Shown here: positions 1 through 8,421 of the stretch, piece after piece
Position numbering within the stretch: position 1 is the first letter of the stretch
Layout of the letters: each line of letters opens with the position of its first letter
The notes under the pieces: model-generated
Seen by the model: only the letters and a program-made list of their open reading frames with translations
Database searches by the model: none
Told to the model about the DNA's origin: nothing
Translations under genes and position numbers: made by a program
Assembly: GCA_003282055.1 (NCBI GenBank)
Contig: QCAD01000015.1
Location: 1-16,767, forward strand
DNA length: 16,767 nucleotides
Direction of reading: 5' to 3'
From: Pelagibacteraceae bacterium AG-339-N18
GTDB taxonomy: Bacteria > Pseudomonadota > Alphaproteobacteria > Pelagibacterales > Pelagibacteraceae

Positions 1-59
1 TATTCAATATCTTTTAATATGTTAAAAACTATTTTGTCTGAAAAGTTATATAGGCTCAT
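1..59 (-). CDS. Partial start of a probable SAM-dependent methyltransferase (cyclopropane-fatty-acid-synthase-like)
   Basis: The reading frame opens with ATG at 59 and stays open to the window edge, giving 19 complete codons beginning MSLYNFSDKIVF. Its ATG overlaps the stop codon of the DUF1365 gene as TAATG, the same junction used between gcvT, gcvH and gcvP, so translational coupling is likely. Too little is visible to identify the family by sequence. The call rests on context: COG2907-type flavoproteins and DUF1365 proteins are commonly followed by a CFA-synthase-like methyltransferase (COG2230), which methylates unsaturated fatty-acyl chains using S-adenosylmethionine. The short N-terminus with a hydrophobic helix followed by Leu-Lys-Asp-Ile is compatible with that family. 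It could be another gene; only the sequence beyond the edge can settle this. Confidence 0.5.
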   Translation of the reverse strand, partial: MSLYNFSDKIVFNILKDIE

Positions 60-817
60 TAATTTTCAAAAGTTATATTATTTTTAATTTTGAATTTTTT
101 TTTAATAAACCTTATTCCTTTAGCCCATAATTTGAACGCTTCAAAATGTATCGCTGATATAATCTTAAATGTCATTAAAGGGTGTTTTATGTATGATTTT
201 AATAACTCCTTGGTATTAAAATCAACTCTTCTACCATCTTGAGATGCAAATAAAATTTTCTCATCTAATTGATATTGATCAATTATAACTGATATTTTTT
301 CTGCAGGCTTTAGAATTCTAAAAAAATAATTACATTTCATCTCAATAAATGGTGATACATGAAATTTTTTAGAACAGTTGTGTTGTAAAAGATTATTATT
401 ATCTACTTTAAAAAAATAAGTATGTTGTTCTCCAAAAGTATTTTTTACCTCGTAAAGAATTGAGATTAAATTTTCTTGATGGTCGTAAACAAAAAAAACA
501 CTTAAAGGATTAAACACATATCCAAAAATTCTTGGATAACATAACAATTTTATTTTTATATTATTTGAGTTTATATGGTTTTCAACCAAGTTTTTTTTTA
601 CCCATTCAAATAATGATGAGCCATCTCTTTCACCGTGATCTTTATCAAAAAAACTTATTAAATTAAAACTATTATAAGAAAAAAAATTAATATTTTTATC
701 TAAATGATTTAGCTCAGATAAATCTAATAACAGAGAAAATACTCTATATTTAAAAAAATGTTTTTTTGGTTTAAATCTTTTATGGATTACTGTCCCATTA
801 TAAAGTGAACTAGTCAT
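59..817 (-). CDS. DUF1365 family protein
   Basis: This 252-residue protein matches the DUF1365 family, seen in the N-terminal block with an SLYNGTVIHKRF-type opening, the central FGYVFNPLSVFFVYD segment (about residues 98-112) and the following EVKNTFGEQHTYFF segment. The family is about 250 residues long, so the gene looks complete. No biochemical activity is established for it that I can state with confidence. It is regularly found with a COG2907 flavoprotein and a CFA-like methyltransferase, which suggests a role in modifying membrane fatty acids. It overlaps the upstream flavoprotein gene by 8 nt and the downstream methyltransferase start by 1 nt, so the three are almost certainly made together. 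No signal peptide is evident, and the C-terminus is rich in lysine. Confidence 0.88.
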   Translation of the reverse strand: MTSSLYNGTVIHKRFKPKKHFFKYRVFSLLLDLSELNHLDKNINFFSYNSFNLISFFDKDHGERDGSSLFEWVKKNLVENHINSNNIKIKLLCYPRIFGYVFNPLSVFFVYDHQENLISILYEVKNTFGEQHTYFFKVDNNNLLQHNCSKKFHVSPFIEMKCNYFFRILKPAEKISVIIDQYQLDEKILFASQDGRRVDFNTKELLKSYIKHPLMTFKIISAIHFEAFKLWAKGIRFIKKKFKIKNNITFEN

Positions 818-2048
818 TTAGATTTTTTAGCATTTCAAGAGATGATTTTATTCCATCTTCATGAAAACCGTAACCAAAATAACTACCACAAAAAAGAATA
901 TTTCTTTTATTTTGTAAATTTTTAAGCTTACTTTGATAATCCAAGGCTGATTGGTCAAAATATGGATGAGTGAACTTAACTTTTTTTAAAATTTTTGACT
1001 CTTTAATCTCAAAATAAGGATTAAGTGTAAGAAATATGTTTTTTTCACACTCTAAATTTTGCAGTAAGTTTAGCCAGTAAGTTATCGAATTTTTTTCAAT
1101 TTCATTTTTTTTCATAGATGAGTTCCAAGAACACCAAGCCTTCTTATTTTTTGGCATTACTGAATGATCAGTATGAATATAAGCAACATTTTCTTTATAA
1201 CTGAAATTAGATAATATTTCTCTTTCCTGATCAGTTGGATTTTCTATCATAGCCAATGCTTCATCTGCGTGTGTTGCTATTATTACTTTGTCGTAACCAA
1301 AAAATTCATTATTTCCTCCATAGTATAAATCGACTCCATTATCTCTACCTTTAATTTTATTAATTTGATAATTTTTAAAGTATTCACCACTAATTTTTGA
1401 TATGATTTTTTCAACATAAGTCTTACTTCTTTTTGAAACTGTGTACCACTGTGGTCTATTTTTTAATTTAAATAAACCATGATTTTGAAAAAATTTTAAA
1501 AAAAACTTTAAGGGCATCTTATTAGCAGCATAAGGTGGCATTGACCAAATAGCAGATACCATTGGTATTATATGATAATTTATAAATTCTCTAGAAAGGT
1601 TGTTTTTTATTAAATAATCACCCAGTGTAATTTCTTTGTCGACTTTATACGATAAGTCTGACTCTTTATAAAATTTGATAATGTCAAAAACCATTTTTAA
1701 AAACCTAAAATTTAATAGGTTTATTCTGTTTGAAAAAATTCCATTTAACCCCTTCCCGCAATATTCAAAGTTTGAATTTTCTACTTTTACAGAAAATGAC
1801 ATATCACTTTTTTCAATATCAATTTTATTTTCTTCAAAAAATTTAATTAAATTTGGATAGGTTTTAAAATTAAAAACAATAAAACCTATATCAACTGGAA
1901 CTTTTTTTTTTCCAATAATTAGGTCAATTGTATGAGAATGTCCCCCAAAGTGATCTTCTTTTTCAAATAAATCTACATGATTATTTTTCGATAAATAATA
2001 AGCAGCGCTTAACCCTGAGATGCCTGAGCCAACAATAGCAATTTTCAT
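810..2048 (-). CDS. FAD-dependent amine-oxidase-like oxidoreductase (COG2907 type)
   Basis: This 412-residue flavoprotein starts with a Rossmann FAD-binding motif, IVGSGISGLSAA (G7, G9, G12), ending in an acidic residue at the end of the second strand (FEKE, about residue 29). It is followed by the GGHSHT segment usual in this group. Near the C-terminus is the GYGFHEDGIKSSLE stretch, characteristic of COG2907 proteins. These resemble amine oxidases and phytoene desaturases, but the substrate is not established by sequence. In other proteobacteria, genes of this type occur with DUF1365 and CFA-like methyltransferases, for example in the singlet-oxygen response of Rhodobacter, so oxidation or desaturation of a fatty acyl chain is a reasonable inference. 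The ATG lies 6 nt after the gcvP stop with no terminator between them. Confidence 0.88.
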   Translation of the reverse strand: MKIAIVGSGISGLSAAYYLSKNNHVDLFEKEDHFGGHSHTIDLIIGKKKVPVDIGFIVFNFKTYPNLIKFFEENKIDIEKSDMSFSVKVENSNFEYCGKGLNGIFSNRINLLNFRFLKMVFDIIKFYKESDLSYKVDKEITLGDYLIKNNLSREFINYHIIPMVSAIWSMPPYAANKMPLKFFLKFFQNHGLFKLKNRPQWYTVSKRSKTYVEKIISKISGEYFKNYQINKIKGRDNGVDLYYGGNNEFFGYDKVIIATHADEALAMIENPTDQEREILSNFSYKENVAYIHTDHSVMPKNKKAWCSWNSSMKKNEIEKNSITYWLNLLQNLECEKNIFLTLNPYFEIKESKILKKVKFTHPYFDQSALDYQSKLKNLQNKRNILFCGSYFGYGFHEDGIKSSLEMLKNLND

Positions 2049-2054
2049 TAATTA

Positions 2055-4925
2055 TTAAGCTGCATCCTCTTTAAATTCGTCCATGCTTGGACATGTACAA
2101 AAAATATTTTTATCCCCATATACGTTATCCACCCTTGCTACTGGAGGCCAAAACTTATTTGTCTTTAAAAATTTTGCTGGATAAGCAGCTTCTTCTCTTG
2201 AATATTTATGTTTCCAATCATCAGAAGCTAACTCCGTGTCCGTATGAGGAGCATTCTTTATTGGATTATCAATTTTATCAAACTTTCCATTTTTAATTAG
2301 ATCTATTTCCTGTTTTATCTTAATTAACGTATCACAAAATCTATCTATCTCAGACAAATTCTCACTCTCTGTTGGCTCTATCATCATAGTTCCACTTACA
2401 GGCCAAGACATTGTAGGTGCATGAAAACCATAATCGATTAACCTTTTTGCGATGTCTTCCTCTGTAACACCTGTTTCTGATTTAATTGATCTAATATCAA
2501 TAATACATTCATGAGCAACGTTGCCATTTGAGCCTTTATATAAAATTGGATAATGATCTTTTAGTTTGTTAGCAATATAGTTTGCGTTTAATATCGCAAC
2601 CTTAGTAGCAAGTTTTAACCCCTCAGATCCCATCATCTTTATGTACATCCAAGAAATAGATAAAATACTTGAGCTTCCCCAGGGGGCCGCCGAAACAGCA
2701 CCTATTCCAGTTGCAGGACCACAATCTTTAACAACTGGATGGTTAGGTAAATAAACTTGCAGATGTTTTTTACATGCAATGGGTCCCATTCCAGGTCCTC
2801 CTCCACCATGAGGAATACAGAATGTTTTGTGTAAGTTTATATGACAAACATCCGGGCCAAAATTTCCTGGCTTTGCTATTCCAACAAGTGCATTCAAGTT
2901 TGCTCCATCCATGTAAACTTGACCTCCGTGTTTGTGAATTAAGTCACAAATATCTGATATTTTTTCTTCAAATACACCATGTGTTGATGGATAAGTAACC
3001 ATTAAAGCTCCAAGATTTTCAGAATGAATTTCTGCTTTTTTCTTCAAATCCTCAAAATCGACATTTCCCTCTTTATCACAATTAACAACTACAACTTTCA
3101 TTCCAACCATCTGAGCACTTGCAGGATTGGTTCCATGTGCTGAACTTGGTATCAAGCATATATTTCTATTTTTATTGCCTCTGTCTGAATGATATTTTCT
3201 AATAACCATTAATCCTGCATATTCACCTTGAGCGCCTGCATTTGGCTGGAGTGAAACTCCTGAAAAACCAGTAATTGATCTTAACCAATTTTTAAGATCA
3301 GTGAACAATGTTCTATATCCCTCCATCTGCTCAATAGGTACAAACGGATGAGGCTCAGCTAATTCTCTCCATGATATTGGAATCATTTCAGCAGTCGCAT
3401 TTAACTTCATTGTACATGAGCCTAACGCTATCATTGTCCTGTTTAGGGCAATATCTTTGTCCTCTAACCTCTTTAGATATCTTAACATTTCAGTTTCTGA
3501 ACGATATGAATTAAAAACTGGATGTTCTAGATATTTTGAAGTTCTTAATAACTTTTTTGGCAAATTAGGTAAGTTTACTGTAGGATCCTCTTTTTTAATT
3601 GACTCTGCTGCATTAAAAATTTTTAATAATTGATTAACTCTATAAACATTTTTTTTCTCATCAAAAGAAACAGCAAGCATTTCAGAATTTACTTTTCTTA
3701 TATTTACTTTTTGATTTAATGCATTTTTATAAATTTGATCAGTTTTATCTTTTGTAATAATTGTGACGGTATCAAAAAAATAATCAGAATATATTTCGTA
3801 TCCGGACTGTTTAATTTTATCAGCAAAGTTTTTTGCTAACTGAGATACTCTTTCAGAAATATTTTTTATTCCATCTGGACCATGATAGATTGCGTATGCT
3901 GCTGAAACTATAGCTAATAATGCTTGGGCAGTACAAATATTACTTGTGGCTTTATCTCTTCTAATATGCTGCTCTCTAGTTTGTAATGACAATCTATAAG
4001 CCTTATTTCCATGTCTATCTACTGAAACACCAACTATTCTACCTGGCATAGATCTTTTATATTCATCTTTTGTTGCAAAAAATGCTGCATGCGGCCCTCC
4101 ATAACCCATTGGAATACCAAACCTTTGAGAACTTCCAACTGCAATATCAGCTCCAAGTTCTCTTGGTGTTTTGAGTTTAGCAAGCGCAAGAAGATCACAA
4201 GCTAAAATTGCTTTACCATTTTTTTTATGAATTTTACTTATTGCCTCGCTAGGATCTTTGATATCACCTAAAGATCCAGGGTACTGTAAAATTCCACAAA
4301 CAATATCCTCTTTTAATTGCTCCAAAACTTTATCTTCATTATCAACAAAAACTTTTAAACCCATGGGCTCTGCCCGAGTTTTTATAACTTCAATTGTTTG
4401 TGGATGACAATTTTCAGAGACAAAAACTAAATTACTATCACTTTTATTAAGCCTATCACTTAAACCCATTGCTTCTGCTGCTGCCGTACCCTCGTCTAGT
4501 AAAGATGCATTTGCAATATCCATACCAGTGAAATCAACAACCATTTGTTGAAAGTTTAACAACATTTCTAATCTTCCTTGTGCTACCTCTGGCTGATAAG
4601 GTGTATAAGAAGTATACCAACCTGGATTCTCTAATATATTTCTTAAAATTACATGTGGTGTATAGGTTCCATAATAACCCATGCCTATAAAGTTTGAGTA
4701 AATTTGATTTTTTTTTGAAATTGCTTTCAATTTTCTTAAAGCTTCATATTCTGAATTTGAATCTCCAATATTTAGTTCTCCTTTAAAATGTATTTTTTCA
4801 GGAACAGTATTATTTATTAAATCATCCAGTGATTTATAATTTAATTTTTTCAACATCTTTGATTGATCCTCTTCAGAAGGACCAATATGTCTTTTTAAAA
4901 AGTCTTTTTGTGAACTATGTAACAT
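2055..4925 (-). CDS. gcvP: Glycine dehydrogenase (decarboxylating), P protein of the glycine cleavage system
   Basis: The P protein decarboxylates glycine using pyridoxal phosphate and passes the aminomethyl group to the lipoyl arm of GcvH. The 956-residue length fits the single-chain (fused, homodimeric) form rather than the split gcvPA/gcvPB form. The N-terminus has the family pattern around HIGPSEEDQ. The C-terminal half holds the PLP-binding site HINLHKTF, with the Schiff-base lysine at K700, followed by the glycine-rich IPHGGGGPGMGP loop. The ATG overlaps the gcvH stop as TAATG, so translation is probably coupled. It is the third gene after the glycine riboswitch. The fourth component, the L protein (lpd), is not in the window. 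No truncation or frameshift is visible. Confidence 0.98.
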   Translation of the reverse strand: MLHSSQKDFLKRHIGPSEEDQSKMLKKLNYKSLDDLINNTVPEKIHFKGELNIGDSNSEYEALRKLKAISKKNQIYSNFIGMGYYGTYTPHVILRNILENPGWYTSYTPYQPEVAQGRLEMLLNFQQMVVDFTGMDIANASLLDEGTAAAEAMGLSDRLNKSDSNLVFVSENCHPQTIEVIKTRAEPMGLKVFVDNEDKVLEQLKEDIVCGILQYPGSLGDIKDPSEAISKIHKKNGKAILACDLLALAKLKTPRELGADIAVGSSQRFGIPMGYGGPHAAFFATKDEYKRSMPGRIVGVSVDRHGNKAYRLSLQTREQHIRRDKATSNICTAQALLAIVSAAYAIYHGPDGIKNISERVSQLAKNFADKIKQSGYEIYSDYFFDTVTIITKDKTDQIYKNALNQKVNIRKVNSEMLAVSFDEKKNVYRVNQLLKIFNAAESIKKEDPTVNLPNLPKKLLRTSKYLEHPVFNSYRSETEMLRYLKRLEDKDIALNRTMIALGSCTMKLNATAEMIPISWRELAEPHPFVPIEQMEGYRTLFTDLKNWLRSITGFSGVSLQPNAGAQGEYAGLMVIRKYHSDRGNKNRNICLIPSSAHGTNPASAQMVGMKVVVVNCDKEGNVDFEDLKKKAEIHSENLGALMVTYPSTHGVFEEKISDICDLIHKHGGQVYMDGANLNALVGIAKPGNFGPDVCHINLHKTFCIPHGGGGPGMGPIACKKHLQVYLPNHPVVKDCGPATGIGAVSAAPWGSSSILSISWMYIKMMGSEGLKLATKVAILNANYIANKLKDHYPILYKGSNGNVAHECIIDIRSIKSETGVTEEDIAKRLIDYGFHAPTMSWPVSGTMMIEPTESENLSEIDRFCDTLIKIKQEIDLIKNGKFDKIDNPIKNAPHTDTELASDDWKHKYSREEAAYPAKFLKTNKFWPPVARVDNVYGDKNIFCTCPSMDEFKEDAA

Positions 4926-5305
4926 TATGAATTACTTTCCTTTGCAAATTTATCGTAATCTTCTTTGTTCATTAAAGAGTCCATTTCTGACATGTCTTTA
5001 ATTTTTAATTTAAAAAACCAAGCATTGTTCTCAGGATCTTGATTTATTTTTGATGGATCATCTACAATTTCTTGATTTGTATCTAATACTTCCCCACTGA
5101 CTGGAGTATAAACATCGCTTGCAGCTTTAGTAGACTCTACAACCCCTGCCGTTCCATCCTTTTCTACACTAGAACCTTTTTCTGGTAGCTCTGCAAACAC
5201 AATATCTCCTAGCATCTCCGTTGCATGCTTTGTTATACCAATCGTTGCAACATCACCCTCTAATTTTATCCATTCGTGTTCTTTGGAATATTTAACTTCA
5301 CTCAT
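4925..5305 (-). CDS. gcvH: Glycine cleavage system H protein
   Basis: GcvH is the small lipoylated carrier that shuttles the aminomethyl group between the P, T and L proteins. At 126 residues it has the usual length. The lipoyl attachment site is [18 protein letters not shown], with lysine at K60; family members usually read ESVKA or ESTKA here. The N-terminal [16 protein letters not shown] strand is also typical. The start codon at 5305 overlaps the gcvT stop (TAATG) and has an AAAGGA ribosome site just upstream, inside the end of gcvT. It must be lipoylated after synthesis; no lipoyl synthase or ligase gene is present here. Confidence 0.98.
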   Translation of the reverse strand: MSEVKYSKEHEWIKLEGDVATIGITKHATEMLGDIVFAELPEKGSSVEKDGTAGVVESTKAASDVYTPVSGEVLDTNQEIVDDPSKINQDPENNAWFFKLKIKDMSEMDSLMNKEDYDKFAKESNS

Positions 5306-6408
5306 TAGTTCGATCCTTTCAAATAACTTTTTTTATAAAATGGTAAACTACAAACGCTGGCTGCATGTTTTTTACCTCTCACCTCTAAGAATACTTTTGT
5401 ATTTTTTTCAGAAAATTTATTTTCCACATAACCCATTGCTACAGGTCCATTAACACTCGGACCAAATGTTCCACTGGTAATCTCTCCAATATGAACATCT
5501 GATTGATTAAATATTTTTGTTTTTTCTCTAGCAATTACCCTTCCCTCAGGTTTAATTCCAACTCTAATTTTTGTAACACCATTGTTCAATTGTTTAATAA
5601 TAATGTCTGAACCAATAAAGCCTCCTTTAGATATTCTCTCTTTTGAAATTGCCCACTTTAAATTTGCTTCCACCGGGGTTTTGTCTTTATCAAGATCATG
5701 ACCGTACAAACATAAGCCAGCTTCTAACCTTAATGTGTCTCTTGCTCCTAAACCCACTAGCCTCGAACCTTTATCAATTAATTCTCTGGTCAATTTATCT
5801 GCAAAATTATTTGGAATTGATATCTCGAAACCATCTTCACCTGTATACCCAGATCGAGTAATGTATATTTTTTGATTATCAAATAAGAACCAGTTTCCAG
5901 ACATAAAATTTAAATCATTTACTCCATCAATGACATCATTTAGGATTTGCGATGATTTAGGTCCCTGAATTGCTATTAAAGATCTATTTTCATCCAAAAC
6001 CATTTTATACTTTTCGTTTAACAGTTCCTTTAAAATTTTGAAATCATTGTCTTTACACGCTGCATTAAGAATTATTAAAAAACCCTCATTAACTTTTGTA
6101 ATGATTAAATCATCTTGTATTCCAGCATCTTTATCCATTAAGAAGCTGTATTTAGAATGATTTAGTTTCAAATTTTTCAAATCTAATGGAAAAATTTTTT
6201 CTAAATCTTTGATTAATTCATCGCCACCATAAATAAATAATTGACCCATATGTGAAACATCAAAAATACCAGAGTGATTTCTTGTAAATTTATGCTCCTC
6301 TACAATACCTTCAGAATATTGGATTGGCATCTGATAACCTGCAAATTCAACAAACTTTGCGTTACAATCTCGGTGTAATTGGTAAAGCGATGTTTTTTTT
6401 GTTTCCAT
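5305..6408 (-). CDS. gcvT: Glycine cleavage system aminomethyltransferase, T protein
   Basis: GcvT transfers the one-carbon unit from the aminomethyl-lipoyl arm of GcvH to tetrahydrofolate, releasing ammonia and giving 5,10-methylene-THF. The 367-residue length is normal. Recognisable family segments are [10 protein letters not shown] (about residues 22-31), FDVSHMGQ (49-56) and [11 protein letters not shown] (95-105), the last carrying the conserved acidic residue of the active site (D99/D100). [11 protein letters not shown] and [21 protein letters not shown] follow and are strongly conserved. The ATG at 6408 is about a dozen nucleotides beyond the second glycine aptamer, and the start codon lies in an 11-nt segment able to pair with the inter-aptamer region. 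It is the first gene of the gcvTHP unit. Confidence 0.98.
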   Translation of the reverse strand: METKKTSLYQLHRDCNAKFVEFAGYQMPIQYSEGIVEEHKFTRNHSGIFDVSHMGQLFIYGGDELIKDLEKIFPLDLKNLKLNHSKYSFLMDKDAGIQDDLIITKVNEGFLIILNAACKDNDFKILKELLNEKYKMVLDENRSLIAIQGPKSSQILNDVIDGVNDLNFMSGNWFLFDNQKIYITRSGYTGEDGFEISIPNNFADKLTRELIDKGSRLVGLGARDTLRLEAGLCLYGHDLDKDKTPVEANLKWAISKERISKGGFIGSDIIIKQLNNGVTKIRVGIKPEGRVIAREKTKIFNQSDVHIGEITSGTFGPSVNGPVAMGYVENKFSEKNTKVFLEVRGKKHAASVCSLPFYKKSYLKGSN

Positions 6409-6420
6409 ATTAACTCATTT

Positions 6421-6566
6421 TACCCATCTGTATATTTGCCTGAGAGTTTTGCTCCTTCGGCGAGAATTAAATCTCTTTCCAGAGTTAATATGTTACGGTC
6501 CTTTTTGCCTGAGAGATTCCTGGGTAGTTGCTCCTTCGGCGCTACGATAAACTGTAGTCTCTCCCG
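6421..6566 (-). promoter_or_regulatory. Tandem glycine riboswitch (two aptamers) upstream of gcvT
   Basis: Read on the minus strand, two copies of the glycine aptamer core are visible. Aptamer 1 (about 6566-6496) has GGGAGAGA, then GCCGAAGGAGCAA, then TCTCTCAGGCAAA, closed by CGG/CCG at its ends. Aptamer 2 (about 6486-6421) has GAAAGAGA, GCCGAAGGAGCAA and CTCTCAGGCAAA. GCCGAAGGAGCAA and CTCAGGCAAA are the conserved signatures of the gcvT-type glycine riboswitch. The tandem layout and the position directly before gcvTHP match the known class, including those described in SAR11 bacteria. Only about 12 nt separate aptamer 2 from the gcvT ATG, and no terminator hairpin with a U-tract is present, so control is probably at translation rather than transcription termination. 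Confidence 0.95.
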
Positions 6567-6573
6567 TAGATCA

Positions 6574-6602
6574 ATAGTCCTATAAGTAACTCTAAATGTC
6601 AA
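6574..6602 (-). promoter_or_regulatory. Candidate promoter of the riboswitch-gcvTHP operon
   Basis: On the minus strand a perfect -35 box TTGACA (6602-6597) is followed after 17 nt by GACTAT (6579-6574). The latter keeps the second, fifth and sixth positions of the -10 consensus. Transcription would begin near 6567, immediately at the first stem of aptamer 1, which is where a riboswitch leader should begin. The -35 box overlaps the TGA stop codon of the upstream transporter gene. Read-through from the transporter operon cannot be excluded. Confidence 0.6.
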
Positions 6603-7480
6603 TTGGAAACGATTGCTTTTGGTTTTTTTAAAAGTGTGTAAAACTGAAGTAATACGGCAAAAAGTATTATTGCTCCTCCTATCAACCCATATAATGATGG
6701 TATTTCACTTACAAAAAGAAAAGCCCAAATAGGACCAAGAACAGATTCGGATAGCATGATTATTCCAACCATTGCAGAAGGGGTTGTTCTTGCACCAATT
6801 GTTATAAAAATAAAACCGAAACCTATTTGAAAAAATCCAGCTAAAAAACCTAAAAAAATATCATTAGGTGAAATCATTATAGTAGGTGAAAGTGATAAAC
6901 CAATAAGACATGAGCTAATACCCGCAACAAATTGTGCTGGGACCATATCAACTGATGGAAATTTTCTAACGATCATTATCAAAACCGCAAAAGTAATTGG
7001 CATTGTGAAAGCTGCTAAATTTCCAGATAATTCTCCTGGAGATAATGAGTTTCCAACCATTAACAGCACTCCAGACATTGCTAAAATAATTGAAATTAAA
7101 GTAATTAAATTAATTTTTTCTTTTAAGAAGAAGAAACCAAATATAGCTAAAAATAAAATTTGAAGTGATATGATGAAATTAGTGTTAGCAACAGTAGTAT
7201 TATACATAGCAAAAACATAACCACAAAAACCAACAGATAATATTAATCCACCAATAAAACCTGGTAATCCAGATGCATAAAATGACTTTAAAACTTTACT
7301 TTTGTAAGTGATAATCAAAAAAGTTAAAACTGTAAAAGAAAAAAATAAGGATCTCCAAAATAATATTTGCCATAATGTTGCTCCCTCAAAAGATTTTACT
7401 ATTAGTCCACCAAAGCTTAAACTAAGAGCACCAAAAAATATCAGTAATGGACCAGGTAAACTTTTTAAAATATTCATCAA
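6599..7480 (-). CDS. EamA/DMT-superfamily membrane transporter
   Basis: This 293-residue protein is almost entirely hydrophobic and has the two-repeat layout of the drug/metabolite transporter (EamA) family, with about ten membrane helices in two homologous halves. The first half includes FGALSLSFGGLIVKSFEGATLWQILFWR, typical of EamA domain 1. The second half ends in ...SESVLGPIWAFLFVSEIPSLYGLIGGAIILFAVL, the usual EamA C-terminal signature. It resides in the inner membrane; the substrate cannot be read from the sequence. Its ATG overlaps the pxpC stop (ATGA), making it the last gene of a pxpB-pxpC-transporter unit, so a link to 5-oxoproline or a related metabolite is plausible but unproven. 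Its stop codon lies within the -35 box of the gcv promoter. Confidence 0.9.
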   Translation of the reverse strand: MMNILKSLPGPLLIFFGALSLSFGGLIVKSFEGATLWQILFWRSLFFSFTVLTFLIITYKSKVLKSFYASGLPGFIGGLILSVGFCGYVFAMYNTTVANTNFIISLQILFLAIFGFFFLKEKINLITLISIILAMSGVLLMVGNSLSPGELSGNLAAFTMPITFAVLIMIVRKFPSVDMVPAQFVAGISSCLIGLSLSPTIMISPNDIFLGFLAGFFQIGFGFIFITIGARTTPSAMVGIIMLSESVLGPIWAFLFVSEIPSLYGLIGGAIILFAVLLQFYTLLKKPKAIVSN

Positions 7481-8421
7481 ATTTGAGAAATTAAATTTTG
7501 AGTTTCTAGTTCATACAGTTTAAAAAGGTTTTCTGCACTATTTAAATCAACCTCCTGAAATTTAATTCTTGAACCAGGTGTTAATTGAACTAATTTGTCA
7601 TAATCAGCACTTATAACTACACCAATCTTGGGATAACCCCCAATAGTGCCATGATCTGAAAGCATGATAATTGGATTACCATCAGCCGGTACTTGTATTG
7701 CCCCCTTAATCAAACCCTCAGATCTAATATTTGTATCAACTATATTTTCTACTTTTTTTCCCTCTAATCTCATTCCCATACGGTCAGATAATTTAGAGAC
7801 TTTAAATTCATCTTTAAAAAAAATTTTTTTTCCTTCCTCAGAGAAATAATTGAAGTTTGTTCCCTTAATTACTCTGATATTTTCTATCTTTGTATTAATA
7901 TAATTTAATTTTTTATTTACATAGTTTGTATTAATTTCTTTGATATTAATTTTTTGTTTAACAGATAGCTTTTTTCCATTATTAGAACCTATATTTGCTT
8001 TTGTATTTATTGAACAACTGGACCATTGAAATTCTAAATAAAACTTACCACTTATTGCTAGATATCCGTATACAGATTTATTAGTCGATATAACATCTAG
8101 CTCATCATTATTTTCTAAAATAAAAGACTTGTAACATTCACCATCAACTAAATTATCACCTTTTTTAATTTTAAAACTTACATCGCCAGTGATAGCAATA
8201 TTAATTTTGTCTCCATGATATTTCAAATGAGGTCCTTGGTAAGCAAATTCTATCACTGGACCGTTAAGATCATTTCCAGTCAGTTTGTTAGCTAATAAAT
8301 AATTTCTATTATCCATGGCTCCACTGAATGGGATCCCTATGTGATATAGGTTTTTTCTACCAAGATCTTGGAAAGTTGAATTAATACCAGCCCTTAAAAT
8401 TTCAAAATAATTTTTATTCAT
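7477..8421 (-). CDS. pxpC: 5-oxoprolinase subunit C (biotin-dependent carboxyltransferase family)
   Basis: PxpC works with PxpA and PxpB in the ATP-dependent opening of 5-oxoproline (pyroglutamate) to glutamate. The 314-residue length matches the family (about 310). The N-terminal pattern STFQDLGRKNLYHIGIPFSGAMD, then NKLTGNDLNGPVIEFAYQGP, is diagnostic, as is the later ADGNPIIMLSDHGTIGGYPKIGVV (about residues 245-268). Older names are KipA or allophanate-hydrolase-like subunit 2. The gene overlaps pxpB by 8 nt upstream and the transporter gene by 4 nt downstream, so one transcript is likely. The middle of the protein (about residues 145-190) is lysine- and asparagine-rich, as expected in an AT-rich genome, with no sign of damage. 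Confidence 0.93.
   Translation of the reverse strand: MNKNYFEILRAGINSTFQDLGRKNLYHIGIPFSGAMDNRNYLLANKLTGNDLNGPVIEFAYQGPHLKYHGDKINIAITGDVSFKIKKGDNLVDGECYKSFILENNDELDVISTNKSVYGYLAISGKFYLEFQWSSCSINTKANIGSNNGKKLSVKQKINIKEINTNYVNKKLNYINTKIENIRVIKGTNFNYFSEEGKKIFFKDEFKVSKLSDRMGMRLEGKKVENIVDTNIRSEGLIKGAIQVPADGNPIIMLSDHGTIGGYPKIGVVISADYDKLVQLTPGSRIKFQEVDLNSAENLFKLYELETQNLISQI

Noticed and set aside
6420..6602. A 60-codon open frame on the minus strand upstream of gcvT, and a 68-codon frame on the plus strand across the same region
   Set aside because: Both lie over the tandem glycine riboswitch; the conserved bases are explained by the RNA, and the translations resemble no protein family.
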